Shown here in pieces: positions 25,570-33,958 of a stretch of DNA of 64,000 nt. Numbering within the stretch: the stretch's first letter is position 1; every line of letters starts with the position of its first letter. A model generated the notes under the pieces. The model searched no databases, was not told the DNA's origin, and was given only the letters and a program-made list of their open reading frames with translations. Location: the NCBI GenBank assembly GCA_903918645.1, contig CAIXFH010000192.1:1-64000 (forward strand), in the 5' to 3' direction. Position numbers and translations under genes: made by a program. Source of the stretch: an uncultured Actinomycetes bacterium (GTDB lineage Bacteria; Actinomycetota; Actinomycetes; S36-B12; CAIYMF01).

Positions 25570-25965
25570 GTGACCTCGTCGAGTGAGACTCCCCAGCCTG
25601 GTTCCGATTCAATCTCCGCCGCCTCCGAGGTAACTGTGGGCTCAACCGCCGACCCGACACCTAGCGAGTTGCGAGACCGCGCCGGGTACATCTCGACTGA
25701 GGTTCGCGCCGAGATGGTGGCCAACGTCATCTCGGTCGTAGCTTCTCCTGAGGATCACGTGGTGCCTGGTGACATGCTGCTGCTACTCGAGTCCATGAAG
25801 ATGGAGATCCCCGTCCTGGTCGAAGCTGGCGGTGTAGTGGCCGAGATTCGGGTCCAGGTCGGCGACGTCGTGCAAGAAGGCGATGTCCTGGTAGTGCTGA
25901 GCAGCCCTGATCCTCGCGCGTATCCGGTCCGTCGCGACTCACGGCCGCGCCCGTCGAAGTCCTAG
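25570..25965 (+). CDS. Small biotinyl/lipoyl carrier protein (TB7.3-like)
   Basis: Stand-alone biotin carrier domain. After about 45 unstructured residues, the hammerhead fold covers 50-118, with the modification motif ESMKME (Lys77) and the mirror hairpin EGDVLVVL. The Met-Lys-Met sequence indicates biotin rather than lipoate. It looks like an N-terminally extended version of the mycobacterial biotinylated protein TB7.3, which lies at the same place relative to sigH/rshA and pdtaS. GTG 25570, 38 bases after the HD gene. No carboxylase is nearby, so the partner enzyme is unknown. Confidence 0.85.
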   Translation: MTSSSETPQPGSDSISAASEVTVGSTADPTPSELRDRAGYISTEVRAEMVANVISVVASPEDHVVPGDMLLLLESMKMEIPVLVEAGGVVAEIRVQVGDVVQEGDVLVVLSSPDPRAYPVRRDSRPRPSKS

Positions 25966-25996
25966 CCAGTGGCCCCAAACGCTTAAGCATTGCGCG

Positions 25997-27181
25997 TTGC
26001 AGGCCGAAGAACCAAGGGTGACGCAGACATTCGAGCCCGAGTTGTCCAATTTTCTGGCGTCCGCGGCAGTAGAGGCAGATGCTCACGCCTTGGCAGCGCA
26101 GCGACCCGTGTCCGTCGTCCCATTTCTGCGCGCCCTAGTCGAGACCAGCGGCTCTGACCTGCACTGCAAGGTTGGCTCGCCCCCGCGGGTGCGTGTCGAC
26201 GGGGTATTGCGCAAACTCGACGTACCAGACCTGCGACCCGAGGACACCGAGCACTTCGTTCGCGAGGTACTTCGGGCCGACCTCGTCGCTGAATTCGCCC
26301 GCACTCACGAGGCTGACTTTGCCTACAGCATCGACGGTGTCGGCCGGTTTCGTGCCAATGTCTTTCGCCAGCGTGGCAATGCCGGACTCGTCTTTCGCCG
26401 TGTCTCGGTTGGGGCCATCGCGTTGGAAGATCTGGGCTTACCTGCGGTGCTGGGCCCGCTATCACTCGAGCCGCGCGGATTAGTGCTAGTGACCGGCCCC
26501 ACAGGCTCGGGTAAAACGACGACTCTCGCGGGAATGCTCGACAACATCAATACGCACCGTGAAGCGCACATCGTCACGATCGAGGATCCGATCGAAGTGA
26601 TCCATGTCGACAAGCTTGGCATGATCAATCAGCGCGAGGTACGCGTTGATACACAAGACTTCGCTACGGCCCTGCGGGCCGCAATGCGGCAGGACCCCGA
26701 TGTCATCCTCATTGGCGAGATGCGCGACCACGAAACTGTGAAGGCCGCACTGTCGGCTGCCGAGACCGGCCACTTCGTGATGTCCACTCTGCACACGACC
26801 GATGCGCAGGAGACGATCACCAGGGTCATCGACTTCTTCCCGCCGCATGAGCAAGCCCAAGTGCGGCTGGCCCTTGCGGGTTCGCTGCGTGGCATCGTCT
26901 GTCAGCGTCTGGTGCCTAGGGCCGACGGCCAAGGACGCTGCGTGGCGATGGAGATCTGCATCAACACTGGGCGCGTTGCCGATTCGATTGCCGACCCCGA
27001 CAAGACAAGTAACATCCGTGCTCTTATCGCCGAGGGCGGCTTCTACGGTATGCAGACTTTCGACCAGCACCTCACTGTGCTGTTCCGCGACGGCGTGGTC
27101 ACCCTGGATGCGGCACTCGCTGCCTCGACGAGCCCGCACGATCTGACCGTGGAACTTCGTCGGCTGGGTCTCATTTCCTGA
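25997..27181 (+). CDS. PilT-like type IV pilus retraction ATPase
   Basis: Hexameric secretion/pilus ATPase of the PilT/GspE family. N-terminal domain with SGSDLHCKVGSPPRVRVDG (about 49-70), Walker A GPTGSGKTTT near 167-176, Asp box VTIEDPIE, Walker B VILIGEMRD and His box STLHTTDA. GEMRD and the C-terminal length place it with PilT (retraction) rather than PilB. TTG 25997 gives 394 residues; GTG 26018 is an alternative start seven codons later. No other pilus gene is in this window, so it is a solitary ATPase in an operon with HD-GYP proteins. Confidence 0.88.
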   Translation: MQAEEPRVTQTFEPELSNFLASAAVEADAHALAAQRPVSVVPFLRALVETSGSDLHCKVGSPPRVRVDGVLRKLDVPDLRPEDTEHFVREVLRADLVAEFARTHEADFAYSIDGVGRFRANVFRQRGNAGLVFRRVSVGAIALEDLGLPAVLGPLSLEPRGLVLVTGPTGSGKTTTLAGMLDNINTHREAHIVTIEDPIEVIHVDKLGMINQREVRVDTQDFATALRAAMRQDPDVILIGEMRDHETVKAALSAAETGHFVMSTLHTTDAQETITRVIDFFPPHEQAQVRLALAGSLRGIVCQRLVPRADGQGRCVAMEICINTGRVADSIADPDKTSNIRALIAEGGFYGMQTFDQHLTVLFRDGVVTLDAALAASTSPHDLTVELRRLGLIS

Positions 27182-27210
27182 CGAAGGGCCAGGCCTCTAG
27201 GCTGCCGAAC

Positions 27211-27609
27211 GTGAACTCGGACTTGTCGCCAGCACTCGGTGACAGCGCAGATCTCACCTTCACGGTGGCCGAATCCGATACTGCCGCCGCTCTCGGTAGC
27301 GGTGATGTCCCTGCCCTCGCCACGCCTCGCTTGCTTGCTTGGCTCGAGGCCGTGACCCTGGCTGCGCTGGCTCTGCCAGCCGCTGGCGGAGTCACTAGTC
27401 TCGTGAGCCGGGTCGAGATCGAACATCGTGCGGCCTCTCCGGTAGGCGCGGAAGTCGTCGTCCATGCGTCGGCCTGCTTCGTCGACGGTCGGCTCGTGCG
27501 TTTCGAGGTGGCTGCAGAGCAGACCGTGCGGGGCAGCACATCACTTGTGGCAACTGGGCAGATCACCCGAGTACTGGTCGACCGAGCACGCTTCCTTGCC
27601 CGGTTATGA
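27211..27609 (+). CDS. Hotdog-fold thioesterase-like protein (FlK-like)
   Basis: 132 residues with a hotdog fold resembling fluoroacetyl-CoA thioesterase FlK. The helix ATPRLLAWLEAVTLAAL carries the Thr and Glu of the family active site, and the following strand VSRVEIEHRAASPVGAEV carries the His and the typical 'P-V-G' turn. It would cleave an acyl-CoA in the cytosol. GTG 27211 lies 29 bases after the PilT gene, so it is the last gene of the run; it overlaps the convergent GNAT gene by six bases. Substrate unknown. Confidence 0.78.
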   Translation: MNSDLSPALGDSADLTFTVAESDTAAALGSGDVPALATPRLLAWLEAVTLAALALPAAGGVTSLVSRVEIEHRAASPVGAEVVVHASACFVDGRLVRFEVAAEQTVRGSTSLVATGQITRVLVDRARFLARL

Positions 27610-28128
27610 CTCGCTGACCGCTCGCCTGGACACCAGCAGCCGCACCGATGGCGCAGGCTCCCAATCGCGTTCGGGTAACCGCTCGAAGCCGAGGTGAGCG
27701 TAGAGACCAAGCGCTGCCACATTGTTGTCGATCACACTAAGGACGATCCAGTCATCGCCACATTGCCGTGCTTGCTCTTCGCAGGCGACCACTAACGACT
27801 GCGCTACACCAGTGCCCCATGAATCGGGGTGAACCCCGAGGTAGCGGAATTCAGTCTCGCCGACCACTGCTACCTCGGCGTGCCTACTACCTGCGCGCGC
27901 GATGGTGACGGTACCGACCAGAACACCCTCGCGCACCGCGACGAGCACCAAGGAATCGTCGACTCGGCCAGCCACATCGCGCAGGACCACGTCGTATCCG
28001 CGATCACCGACCAGCAGCCCACCTTCACGGTATGCCGTCACGACGAGATCACCTGCCGCCGCATACTCGTCGGCCCGGGCGGGCCGTACCACCACAGGTG
28101 CTGAGGGTGACTTCGCTGACTGCCGCAC
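27604..28128 (-). CDS. GNAT-family N-acetyltransferase
   Basis: Acetyl-CoA-dependent acyltransferase of 174 residues. The acetyl-CoA loop is GVHPDSWGTGVAQSLV, near residues 97-112 (a variant of R/Q-x-x-G-x-G/A), followed by VIDNNVAALGLYAHLGFERL, the usual GNAT beta5-alpha4 end. GTG 28128 start with AGAGGGG upstream. It converges with and overlaps the thioesterase gene. Substrate unknown. Confidence 0.85.
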   Translation of the reverse strand: MRQSAKSPSAPVVVRPARADEYAAAGDLVVTAYREGGLLVGDRGYDVVLRDVAGRVDDSLVLVAVREGVLVGTVTIARAGSRHAEVAVVGETEFRYLGVHPDSWGTGVAQSLVVACEEQARQCGDDWIVLSVIDNNVAALGLYAHLGFERLPERDWEPAPSVRLLVSRRAVSES

Positions 28129-28136
28129 TGTGCCGT

Positions 28137-28180
28137 CCCCTCTGGTGTGTTTCCTCTAGTGATTCCCTCTGATGTGATCC
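28137..28180 (-). repeat. Three imperfect repeats upstream of the GNAT start
   Basis: CCCTCTGGTGTGTTT, CCTCTAGTGATT and CCCTCTGATGTGATC follow each other. On the coding (minus) strand each unit presents an AGAGG ribosome-site-like core, the nearest being the one used by the GTG at 28128. Confidence 0.5.
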
Positions 28181-28232
28181 TGCGCCGCCATCGGCTGCAG
28201 ACCACCAGCCGCACTTCAGCCGTGCCTCGACG

Positions 28233-29363
28233 TCAACTGCGGATATCGGTTCCGTCGATCCAGATGCGTTGCGGGATGAGGTCGTCGGACCACCAGACAA
28301 GATCGGCGCGCGCATCGAGCTCGAGCACTCCGATGTCGGTGCGTGCTAGCACTTGTGCGGGGCTACGAGTCGCGGCGTCAAGCGCCTCCGCGACGCCTAC
28401 CCCTGACAAGACAGCGCCTCGCACAGCCTGATCGAGGGTGACGATCGCCCCAGCGATGGTGCCGTCATCGCGTCGCGGTAATCCGTCTTCGACCGTGACC
28501 TCGACACCGCCGAGATCGTATCTGCCAGAAGGCATTCCGGTTGCCGAGATAGCGTCGGTGACAAGTACTACGCGGCCAGGTGCAGCGCGGAATGTTAGCT
28601 CACAGATCTGCGGCGCAACATGTTGTAGATCGGCGATCAGGCCGACGGAGAGACGCTGATCAGTAAGTGCTAGCCCGATGATTCCGGGCTCACGATGACC
28701 TAGATGCGGCATGGCATTGAACAGGTGAGTGATCATCCTGGCTCCGGCATCGGCACCCGCGAGCGCCTGCGCGAAGTCTGCATTCGTATGTCCTAAAGAC
28801 ACGACGACGCCGGCTTGGGTGAGTCGCTTGATTGCCTCCAGTGCATGCGATCTTTCCGGTGCCAGGGTGACGAGGGTGAGAGTGTCGCCACCTGCCGCGA
28901 TCAGTGCCTCGATGCTCGCGGCAGTGGGGTCAAGCATGAGCGACGCGTCGTGTGCACCGCAGCGCGCGGCCGACAGGAAGGGCCCTTCGAGGTGCACTCC
29001 GAGGACCCGCGCACCCCCAGCGACATCGTCCTCGCGATACTCGCTCGCACGTGTTAGCGCCGCAGCGAGGTGGCCGACTTGTGCCGTGATGAAGGTCGCG
29101 AGGAAGCTCGTGACACCGGTCTGCGCAATGCGCAATCGAGCGTTCGCCCACTGCTCGCGTGTACCCGACACGAAGTCAACGCCAGCAAAACCATTGACCT
29201 GCAGATCGATCATTCCGGCAGTGAGAATGCCTGTGCTTAGGGCGATATCGGCCACGCCCGCGCCGTGTTCAACAACGCGGATGCGACCATTTTCGATGCC
29301 GACACGGCCGGGCCCGCTGAGGTGTCCATCGATGAGAAGTTGCGGTGACGAGATCGTGAACAC
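28233..29363 (-). CDS. nagA: N-acetylglucosamine-6-phosphate deacetylase
   Basis: Amidohydrolase removing the acetyl group from GlcNAc-6-phosphate during amino-sugar recycling. Seen: MIDLQVNGFAGVDF, HLEGPFLSA (metal Glu), GHTNADF and HLFNAMPHLGHR, and the catalytic Asp in LVTDAISATGMP. At 376 residues it is standard. No nagB, PTS or transporter gene is adjacent. GTG 29363 gives a first strand FTISSPQLLIDG as expected. Confidence 0.93.
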   Translation of the reverse strand: MFTISSPQLLIDGHLSGPGRVGIENGRIRVVEHGAGVADIALSTGILTAGMIDLQVNGFAGVDFVSGTREQWANARLRIAQTGVTSFLATFITAQVGHLAAALTRASEYREDDVAGGARVLGVHLEGPFLSAARCGAHDASLMLDPTAASIEALIAAGGDTLTLVTLAPERSHALEAIKRLTQAGVVVSLGHTNADFAQALAGADAGARMITHLFNAMPHLGHREPGIIGLALTDQRLSVGLIADLQHVAPQICELTFRAAPGRVVLVTDAISATGMPSGRYDLGGVEVTVEDGLPRRDDGTIAGAIVTLDQAVRGAVLSGVGVAEALDAATRSPAQVLARTDIGVLELDARADLVWWSDDLIPQRIWIDGTDIRS

Positions 29364-29476
29364 TTTCGACCTCCCATGGCTCGCAGCACTTTCGGCGAGC
29401 GTAGTCGATGCGCTCGTGGCTCGACGTGTCCTGGCTCCATGTACCTGTTGGGACCACAGCCCGATAGCGTTGCAGC

Positions 29477-30916
29477 ATGGCTAGGTTCGATGAACTCGCG
29501 CGTGAGCGCACAGACCTGTCCGATGCCGACGTCGAGCATCTGCGCGCGTTGGTCGCAGATTGGACCCTGCTCGCCGATCTTGGCTTCGCGGACCTCGTTT
29601 TGTGGCTACCGACTTGGCATGGCGGCGGGTTCGTTGCCGCTGACCAGGTTCGACCGACGACTGGGCCCACTGGCATGTTCGATGACATCGTGGGTCAGTA
29701 CGCTGCGCGTGGACGTAGGCCGCTGCTCGACCGTGCTGCAGCCAACCGCGCTGTGATCTCCGAAAGTGATGCAACTTCGACTGGCTCTGTCGAGGCAATT
29801 CCCGTTGTCCGTGCTGGTCGGCTCCTAGCGGTCATCGAGAGCCACTCGGCGCTGGCTGGCCGCACGAAAGGTCGGCTTGAGTCGGCCTATCTCGAGGCTG
29901 CGGACGAGTTGGCAATGATGGTGGTTGAGGGCACCTTCCCGCCCGCACAGCCGTTGGCCCGCACGGGTTCGCCGCCGCGGGTAGGTGATGGGTTCGTCCG
30001 GCTCGATCCAGCTGGCATCGTTTTGTTCGCGAGCCCTAATGCGCGCTCGGCATACCATCGGCTCGGACTTGCAACCGATGTCGTTGGCACGGATCTGGCT
30101 CGTACTAGCGCGAAGTTGGCACGCCGCCCGGGGCCGGTTGACGAGGCGTTGGCTGCAGTCGCGGCCGGTCGCGCGGCTGGTGGCGCCGAGATCGAGAACG
30201 CCAATGCGATTGTGACGCTGCAAGGTGTGCCGCTCTACCGCTCGGGCAAGCACACCGGCGCAGTGGTCCTTGTGCGCGATGCCACCGAAATTCGACTACG
30301 CGACCGACAACTGTTGTCCAAGGACGCCACGATCCGCGAGATCCATCATCGGGTGAAGAACAACCTGCAAACCGTTGCCGCCTTGCTGCGTTTGCAGTCG
30401 CGCCGGATCACCAGCGATGAGGCTCGGGCAGCGCTCGATGAGGCAGTCCGCAGGGTAGGCGCGATCGCGGTGGTGCACGAAACGCTGGCGCACACACCCG
30501 GTGAGAAGGTCGACGCCGACGAGGTGGCGGATCGGATCGTTGCTCTTGTGCGAGACATGTCGTTGACGTCGAAGTCGGTTTCGGTGACCCGCACAGCGCC
30601 GTTTGGAATCCTGCCCGCCGATGTGTTGACACCACTTGCGATGGCGCTAGGGGAACTACTTCAGAATGCGGTCGATCACGGTTGTGGCGCGCCGGTGCGG
30701 CTCACCCCGAGTCGCGAGGGCCATGACCTCGTGGTTGAGGTTGTCGATGAGGGTCCGGGGATTGGCTTGGAGGTCGACCCATTTTCCACCGGACGTCTTG
30801 GCTTGCAGATCGTGCGAACCCTGGTGCTGGAAGAACTCGGGGGGCAACTTGATATCACTCGAGGTCCAGATGGGGCGGGCACTGTGGCCAGGATTTCGAT
30901 CCCGCTACCTGACTAA
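29477..30916 (+). CDS. pdtaS: PdtaS-type sensor histidine kinase
   Basis: Cytosolic sensor kinase of the HisKA_2 type that in mycobacteria phosphorylates the RNA-binding antiterminator PdtaR. Order: an N-terminal GAF-like domain (about 1-150, with ALVADWTLLADLGFADLVLW), a PAS-like domain (160-275), HisKA_2 with HHRVKNNLQTVAALLRLQSRR (phospho-acceptor His near 294), and an HATPase_c domain (340-478; ELLQNAVDHG N-box, DEGPGIG and GLQIVRTLV). At 479 residues it matches the family. No response regulator is in the window. It is divergent from nagA and convergent with whiB1. Confidence 0.92.
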   Translation: MARFDELARERTDLSDADVEHLRALVADWTLLADLGFADLVLWLPTWHGGGFVAADQVRPTTGPTGMFDDIVGQYAARGRRPLLDRAAANRAVISESDATSTGSVEAIPVVRAGRLLAVIESHSALAGRTKGRLESAYLEAADELAMMVVEGTFPPAQPLARTGSPPRVGDGFVRLDPAGIVLFASPNARSAYHRLGLATDVVGTDLARTSAKLARRPGPVDEALAAVAAGRAAGGAEIENANAIVTLQGVPLYRSGKHTGAVVLVRDATEIRLRDRQLLSKDATIREIHHRVKNNLQTVAALLRLQSRRITSDEARAALDEAVRRVGAIAVVHETLAHTPGEKVDADEVADRIVALVRDMSLTSKSVSVTRTAPFGILPADVLTPLAMALGELLQNAVDHGCGAPVRLTPSREGHDLVVEVVDEGPGIGLEVDPFSTGRLGLQIVRTLVLEELGGQLDITRGPDGAGTVARISIPLPD

Positions 30917-30995
30917 CTGGCGGGGGGCTAACTGCGCTGGGATGTACTGGCGAGCGGTCTGACTGACACTGGTACTGCCAGTTACAAGTGACGGA

Positions 30996-31253
30996 CTACA
31001 GGCCAGCGCGTGCGGCGCGTGCGCGAGCATTCCGACGCTTAAGGGCGCGTCGCTCATCTTCGGAAAGTGCGCCCCAGACACCTGCGTCTTGGCCGCTCTC
31101 TAAGGCCCAGGTCAGACAGCTATCGACGACCTCACAGCGACGGCAGACTGCCTTCGCCTCCTCAATCTGCATGAGGGCGGGGCCAGTGTTGCCGATCGGG
31201 AAGAACAGCTCGGGATCTTCATCCCGGCATGCCGCCCGGTGGCGCCAGTCCAT
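30996..31253 (-). CDS. whiB1: WhiB1-type iron-sulfur transcription factor
   Basis: Small [4Fe-4S] cluster protein acting with the primary sigma factor. The four ligands are Cys9 and the CRRC-x5-C group (Cys37, Cys40, Cys46), followed by the GVWGAL turn (about 59-64) and a basic C-terminal tail KRRNARARAAR for DNA binding. At 85 residues and by sequence it is the WhiB1 group, nitric-oxide responsive and essential in mycobacteria. AGGAGG lies seven bases before ATG 31253. A CRP-like site lies upstream. Confidence 0.93.
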   Translation of the reverse strand: MDWRHRAACRDEDPELFFPIGNTGPALMQIEEAKAVCRRCEVVDSCLTWALESGQDAGVWGALSEDERRALKRRNARARAARAGL

Positions 31254-31583
31254 TGCTCAGCCTCCTGCAGGGCCAACTCGGGGGAGTTGGCACGTTCGTA
31301 TCTTCGCCCCGAATCCGCGCTCGCGCCTTGTGAACGCAGTCACGAACTCGAGATCCACCCGTTCTGGACCAACCCTGGTGAGGGCGGCCACCACTAACGG
31401 GGGGATGGATTGCGGTCCATTGCGTCGCAATCAACACTGCAAACCCTCACATATCCCGGGCAGCATGTCCAGACCCATTTGTGCTCGTGTGCAGGTCAGG
31501 TGCCGCGAAAGCCCTGTGCCAGGAGGTCGCGGCGCGATGTTGGAGATCGGCAAAGTCCGGTGCCCGTGGGCGGTATGCCCGAA
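31254..31583 (-). other. 330-base whiB1 upstream region
   Basis: No gene. It holds the whiB1 leader and promoter on the minus strand, a CRP-like dyad at 31329-31344 and, at its far end, the 3' side of the lipid kinase gene. A short direct repeat CGGGGGAGTTGG / AGGGCCAACTCG lies near the whiB1 ribosome site (31270-31290) and could form a small hairpin in the leader. Confidence 0.5.
31329..31344. promoter_or_regulatory. CRP/Cmr-like binding site upstream of whiB1
   Basis: TGTGA-N6-TCACG (31329-31333 and 31340-31344) differs by one base from the actinobacterial CRP consensus TGTGA-N6-TCACA. It is about 76 bases before the whiB1 start. In M. tuberculosis the cAMP receptor protein Rv3676 controls whiB1 through such sites. 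Confidence 0.6.
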
Positions 31584-32522
31584 CTACACCACAATGCCGA
31601 GGGCCGCCGGGACCGATCGCAATGTGACCGACGACACAGTGCCCGCGGCCTCGCCATCGATCTGCAAATTGGTGGGTCGACTCGCGGAAATGCGCAGTTC
31701 AGCTTGATCATGCAGCGTGAGGAGGCCGCCGAACGGATACCGCGAGCGCTGACGCAGCAACATCCGCTGTACATGGCTCAAGGTGTGCAGCACCGCCAGG
31801 CTCCGGGGTGCGAACAGGTCAAGGCCTGAGTCGTACGACGCACGCGGGCAGGGGTCGACCGCGAGCGGCCCGAGGTAAGTCCAGGGAGACGAGTTCTGAA
31901 CCACGGCCAAGAAAATACCTGGCACATCCGCAACTCCCGGACGACTCACAGTCAGTGCAGGCTCATGTCGTTCTGTCTTGACGAAGTACTGGGTCAGCGC
32001 GGTGGTGAGGTATCGCGCGGGGGAGGCGACGATGCCGCGCTCTCGTTGTCGTTCCATCGCCTCGATGATCTCGGCGTCGATGCCGAGTCCGGCATTGCAG
32101 ACGAACCAACGTTCGATGCCGTCGTAACTAGCTAGGCCCAGGCCAATAGTGCGGGTGCGCTTGTGCTCGAGCGCCTCGATCACCGCGCTGGTTGCCTCGA
32201 CCGCATCCTCGGGCAGCCCGACGCTGCGGGGGAAGACGTTGGCGCTGCCACCTGGGATCGTCCCGAGTAGGGGCACGTCATGCCCGGGGCCATCAGCGAG
32301 GAGGCCGTTGATCACCTCGTTGATCGTGCCGTCGCCGCCAAGGGTAAGAACCACGTCGAGTTGGTCGTGCCGGGCCTGACGCGCCAGATCGATCGCGTGC
32401 CGACGATGAGTGGTGTCGACGACGTCGAGGTCGATTGAGTTCGACAGCGCATGGATGATCACATCGCGAGTGCGGGCACTGGTGGAGGTGGCATTCGGGT
32501 TCACCACCAGGAGCGCACGCAT
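31584..32522 (-). CDS. Diacylglycerol kinase-family lipid kinase
   Basis: ATP-dependent lipid kinase of the DAGK/sphingosine-kinase/YegS family, acting on a membrane lipid from the cytosolic side. The N terminus LLVVNPNATSTS and the glycine loop LTLGGDGTINEVINGL (near 79-94) are the ATP site; GTIPGGSANVFPRSVGLP follows. At 312 residues it fits. Its position next to whiB1 is the same in mycobacteria. The actual lipid cannot be stated. Confidence 0.88.
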   Translation of the reverse strand: MRALLVVNPNATSTSARTRDVIIHALSNSIDLDVVDTTHRRHAIDLARQARHDQLDVVLTLGGDGTINEVINGLLADGPGHDVPLLGTIPGGSANVFPRSVGLPEDAVEATSAVIEALEHKRTRTIGLGLASYDGIERWFVCNAGLGIDAEIIEAMERQRERGIVASPARYLTTALTQYFVKTERHEPALTVSRPGVADVPGIFLAVVQNSSPWTYLGPLAVDPCPRASYDSGLDLFAPRSLAVLHTLSHVQRMLLRQRSRYPFGGLLTLHDQAELRISASRPTNLQIDGEAAGTVSSVTLRSVPAALGIVV

Positions 32523-32597
32523 GTCTGGAGACTACGTTGTCGCTGTTGTCGCCTGCCATGTGAGCGTCAGATTGCCTGGTCTGGCAGGGTTGCCAGC

Positions 32598-33014
32598 ATG
32601 AGCGAGGACGTAGATCGGGTCGAGCCGCCAGATTCCGCGGCGCGCCCAGCAGCGCTGATGGTGGCGATTGCCATCGCTGCCCTGGAGACGCTTGGCGCAA
32701 CCGCCTACGCGATCAGCATTGGTATCGCAGGCGCGCACAACCTTTCCAGTGTCTCTGTCCCAGTGGTCGAACTCGTCATCTACGTGGTCTTCGCACTGGG
32801 CATAGGTCTGTGCACTCGTGCGCTGTGGTTGAAGCGACGGGGCGCGCGCACCCCGTTCGGCGTTGTGCAATTGTTCGCGCTAGTGGTGGGTTACACGCTG
32901 ATGCAGGGTGATGGAGACCTAGTGCATCGGATCGGTTGGGTGGTTCTCGGCGCTGGAGTTGTTGGGATCGCGACTGTGCTGAGCCCTGCTGTCGGCGAAT
33001 CGCTCACCACCTGA
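32598..33014 (+). CDS. Small four-helix membrane protein
   Basis: 138 residues with four hydrophobic helices (about 20-40, 53-72, 85-104, 110-130). ATG 32598 follows the divergent lipid kinase by 75 bases. It resembles small actinobacterial integral membrane proteins often beside the DAGK gene, but I know no function. Good start and codon use support a real gene. Confidence 0.7.
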   Translation: MSEDVDRVEPPDSAARPAALMVAIAIAALETLGATAYAISIGIAGAHNLSSVSVPVVELVIYVVFALGIGLCTRALWLKRRGARTPFGVVQLFALVVGYTLMQGDGDLVHRIGWVVLGAGVVGIATVLSPAVGESLTT

Positions 33015-33040
33015 GCCAGGTAGGTGTTGCTCGATGCGGC

Positions 33041-33958
33041 TCAGCCGTCGTCGGAAAGTCCTACTCGCAGTGATGCGAGTGACTTCGCGAGAAGGCGTGA
33101 AACATGCATCTGCGAAATCTCGAGTTCAGCCGCGATCTGGCTTTGCGATAACCCTTGGAAGAATCGCATCGCAAGGATCTGACGCTCACGCTCTGGAAGA
33201 GCAGCGAGCAGCGGTTTCAGTGATTCGCGGTACTCGACACCTTCGAGATCGGGGTCGACGAAGCCGAGACGATCTGCCATCGAACTTCCGCTGTCGTCAT
33301 CTCCGAACTGGGCATCCAGACTCGTGGTGCTGTAGGCAGCAGCGCCTTCAATGCCTTCGATCACATCATCCTGGGAGATGCCAAGGTGCACTGCGATCTC
33401 ATTGATTGTCGGGGACCTTCCGGTGCGCTGTGACAGTTCACCGGTTGCCTGCCCGATGGAGAGTCGAAGTTCCTGTAACCGGCGCGGAACTCGAATTGCC
33501 CAACTCTTGTCGCGGAAATGGCGCTTGATCTCGCCGACGATCGTGGGCGTAGCGAACGTGGAGAACTCGAAGCCGCGGTCGGGCTCGAATCGGTCAACAG
33601 CCTTGATTAAGCCGATAGTGCCCACTTGCACAAGGTCTTCCAGCGGTTCGCCGCGATCACGGAATCGGCGGGCGAGGTAATTGACCAGTGGCAGATGCAG
33701 AGTGACCAGAGAGTCGCGGGCCCGAGAGTGGGCGGGATCCTGGGCGGATGTCGTGGCCAGGATGCCGAGGAGCTCGCGTTCACGCTCCCGCTCGGCGTCG
33801 CCCCAACGCGAGGCGATGCGTGCGCTGGGAAGAAGGTCAAGCGAGTCCAAGTCGCTGGAGTCCAGGTCGTCTGCGGCAGCATCAGTCTCGTCGCCGTCGG
33901 TGGGGTCGTCGGTGGAGTCGTCGGTGGAGTCGTCGGGCGACTTCGAACTCGGGGTCAT
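33041..33958 (-). CDS. sigF: RNA polymerase sigma factor, SigF/SigB type
   Basis: Group III stress/stationary-phase sigma factor. After an acidic N terminus with DDSTDDST repeats (to about 55), region 2 (LVNYLARRFRDRGEPLEDLVQ, GFEFSTFATPTIVGEIKRHFRD), region 3 (VPRRLQELR) and region 4 (LPERERQILAMRFFQGLSQ, EISQMHVSRLL) follow. 305 residues from ATG 33958, which overlaps the stop of the anti-sigma gene (ATGA), making the start secure; the longer open frame is antisense sequence. Coupled to its regulator as in the usfX-sigF arrangement. Confidence 0.92.
   Translation of the reverse strand: MTPSSKSPDDSTDDSTDDPTDGDETDAAADDLDSSDLDSLDLLPSARIASRWGDAERERERELLGILATTSAQDPAHSRARDSLVTLHLPLVNYLARRFRDRGEPLEDLVQVGTIGLIKAVDRFEPDRGFEFSTFATPTIVGEIKRHFRDKSWAIRVPRRLQELRLSIGQATGELSQRTGRSPTINEIAVHLGISQDDVIEGIEGAAAYSTTSLDAQFGDDDSGSSMADRLGFVDPDLEGVEYRESLKPLLAALPERERQILAMRFFQGLSQSQIAAELEISQMHVSRLLAKSLASLRVGLSDDG

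Noticed and set aside
31410-31829. Open frame on the plus strand in the whiB1-lipid kinase gap
   Set aside because: It runs antisense into the lipid kinase gene, and its composition is not protein-like.
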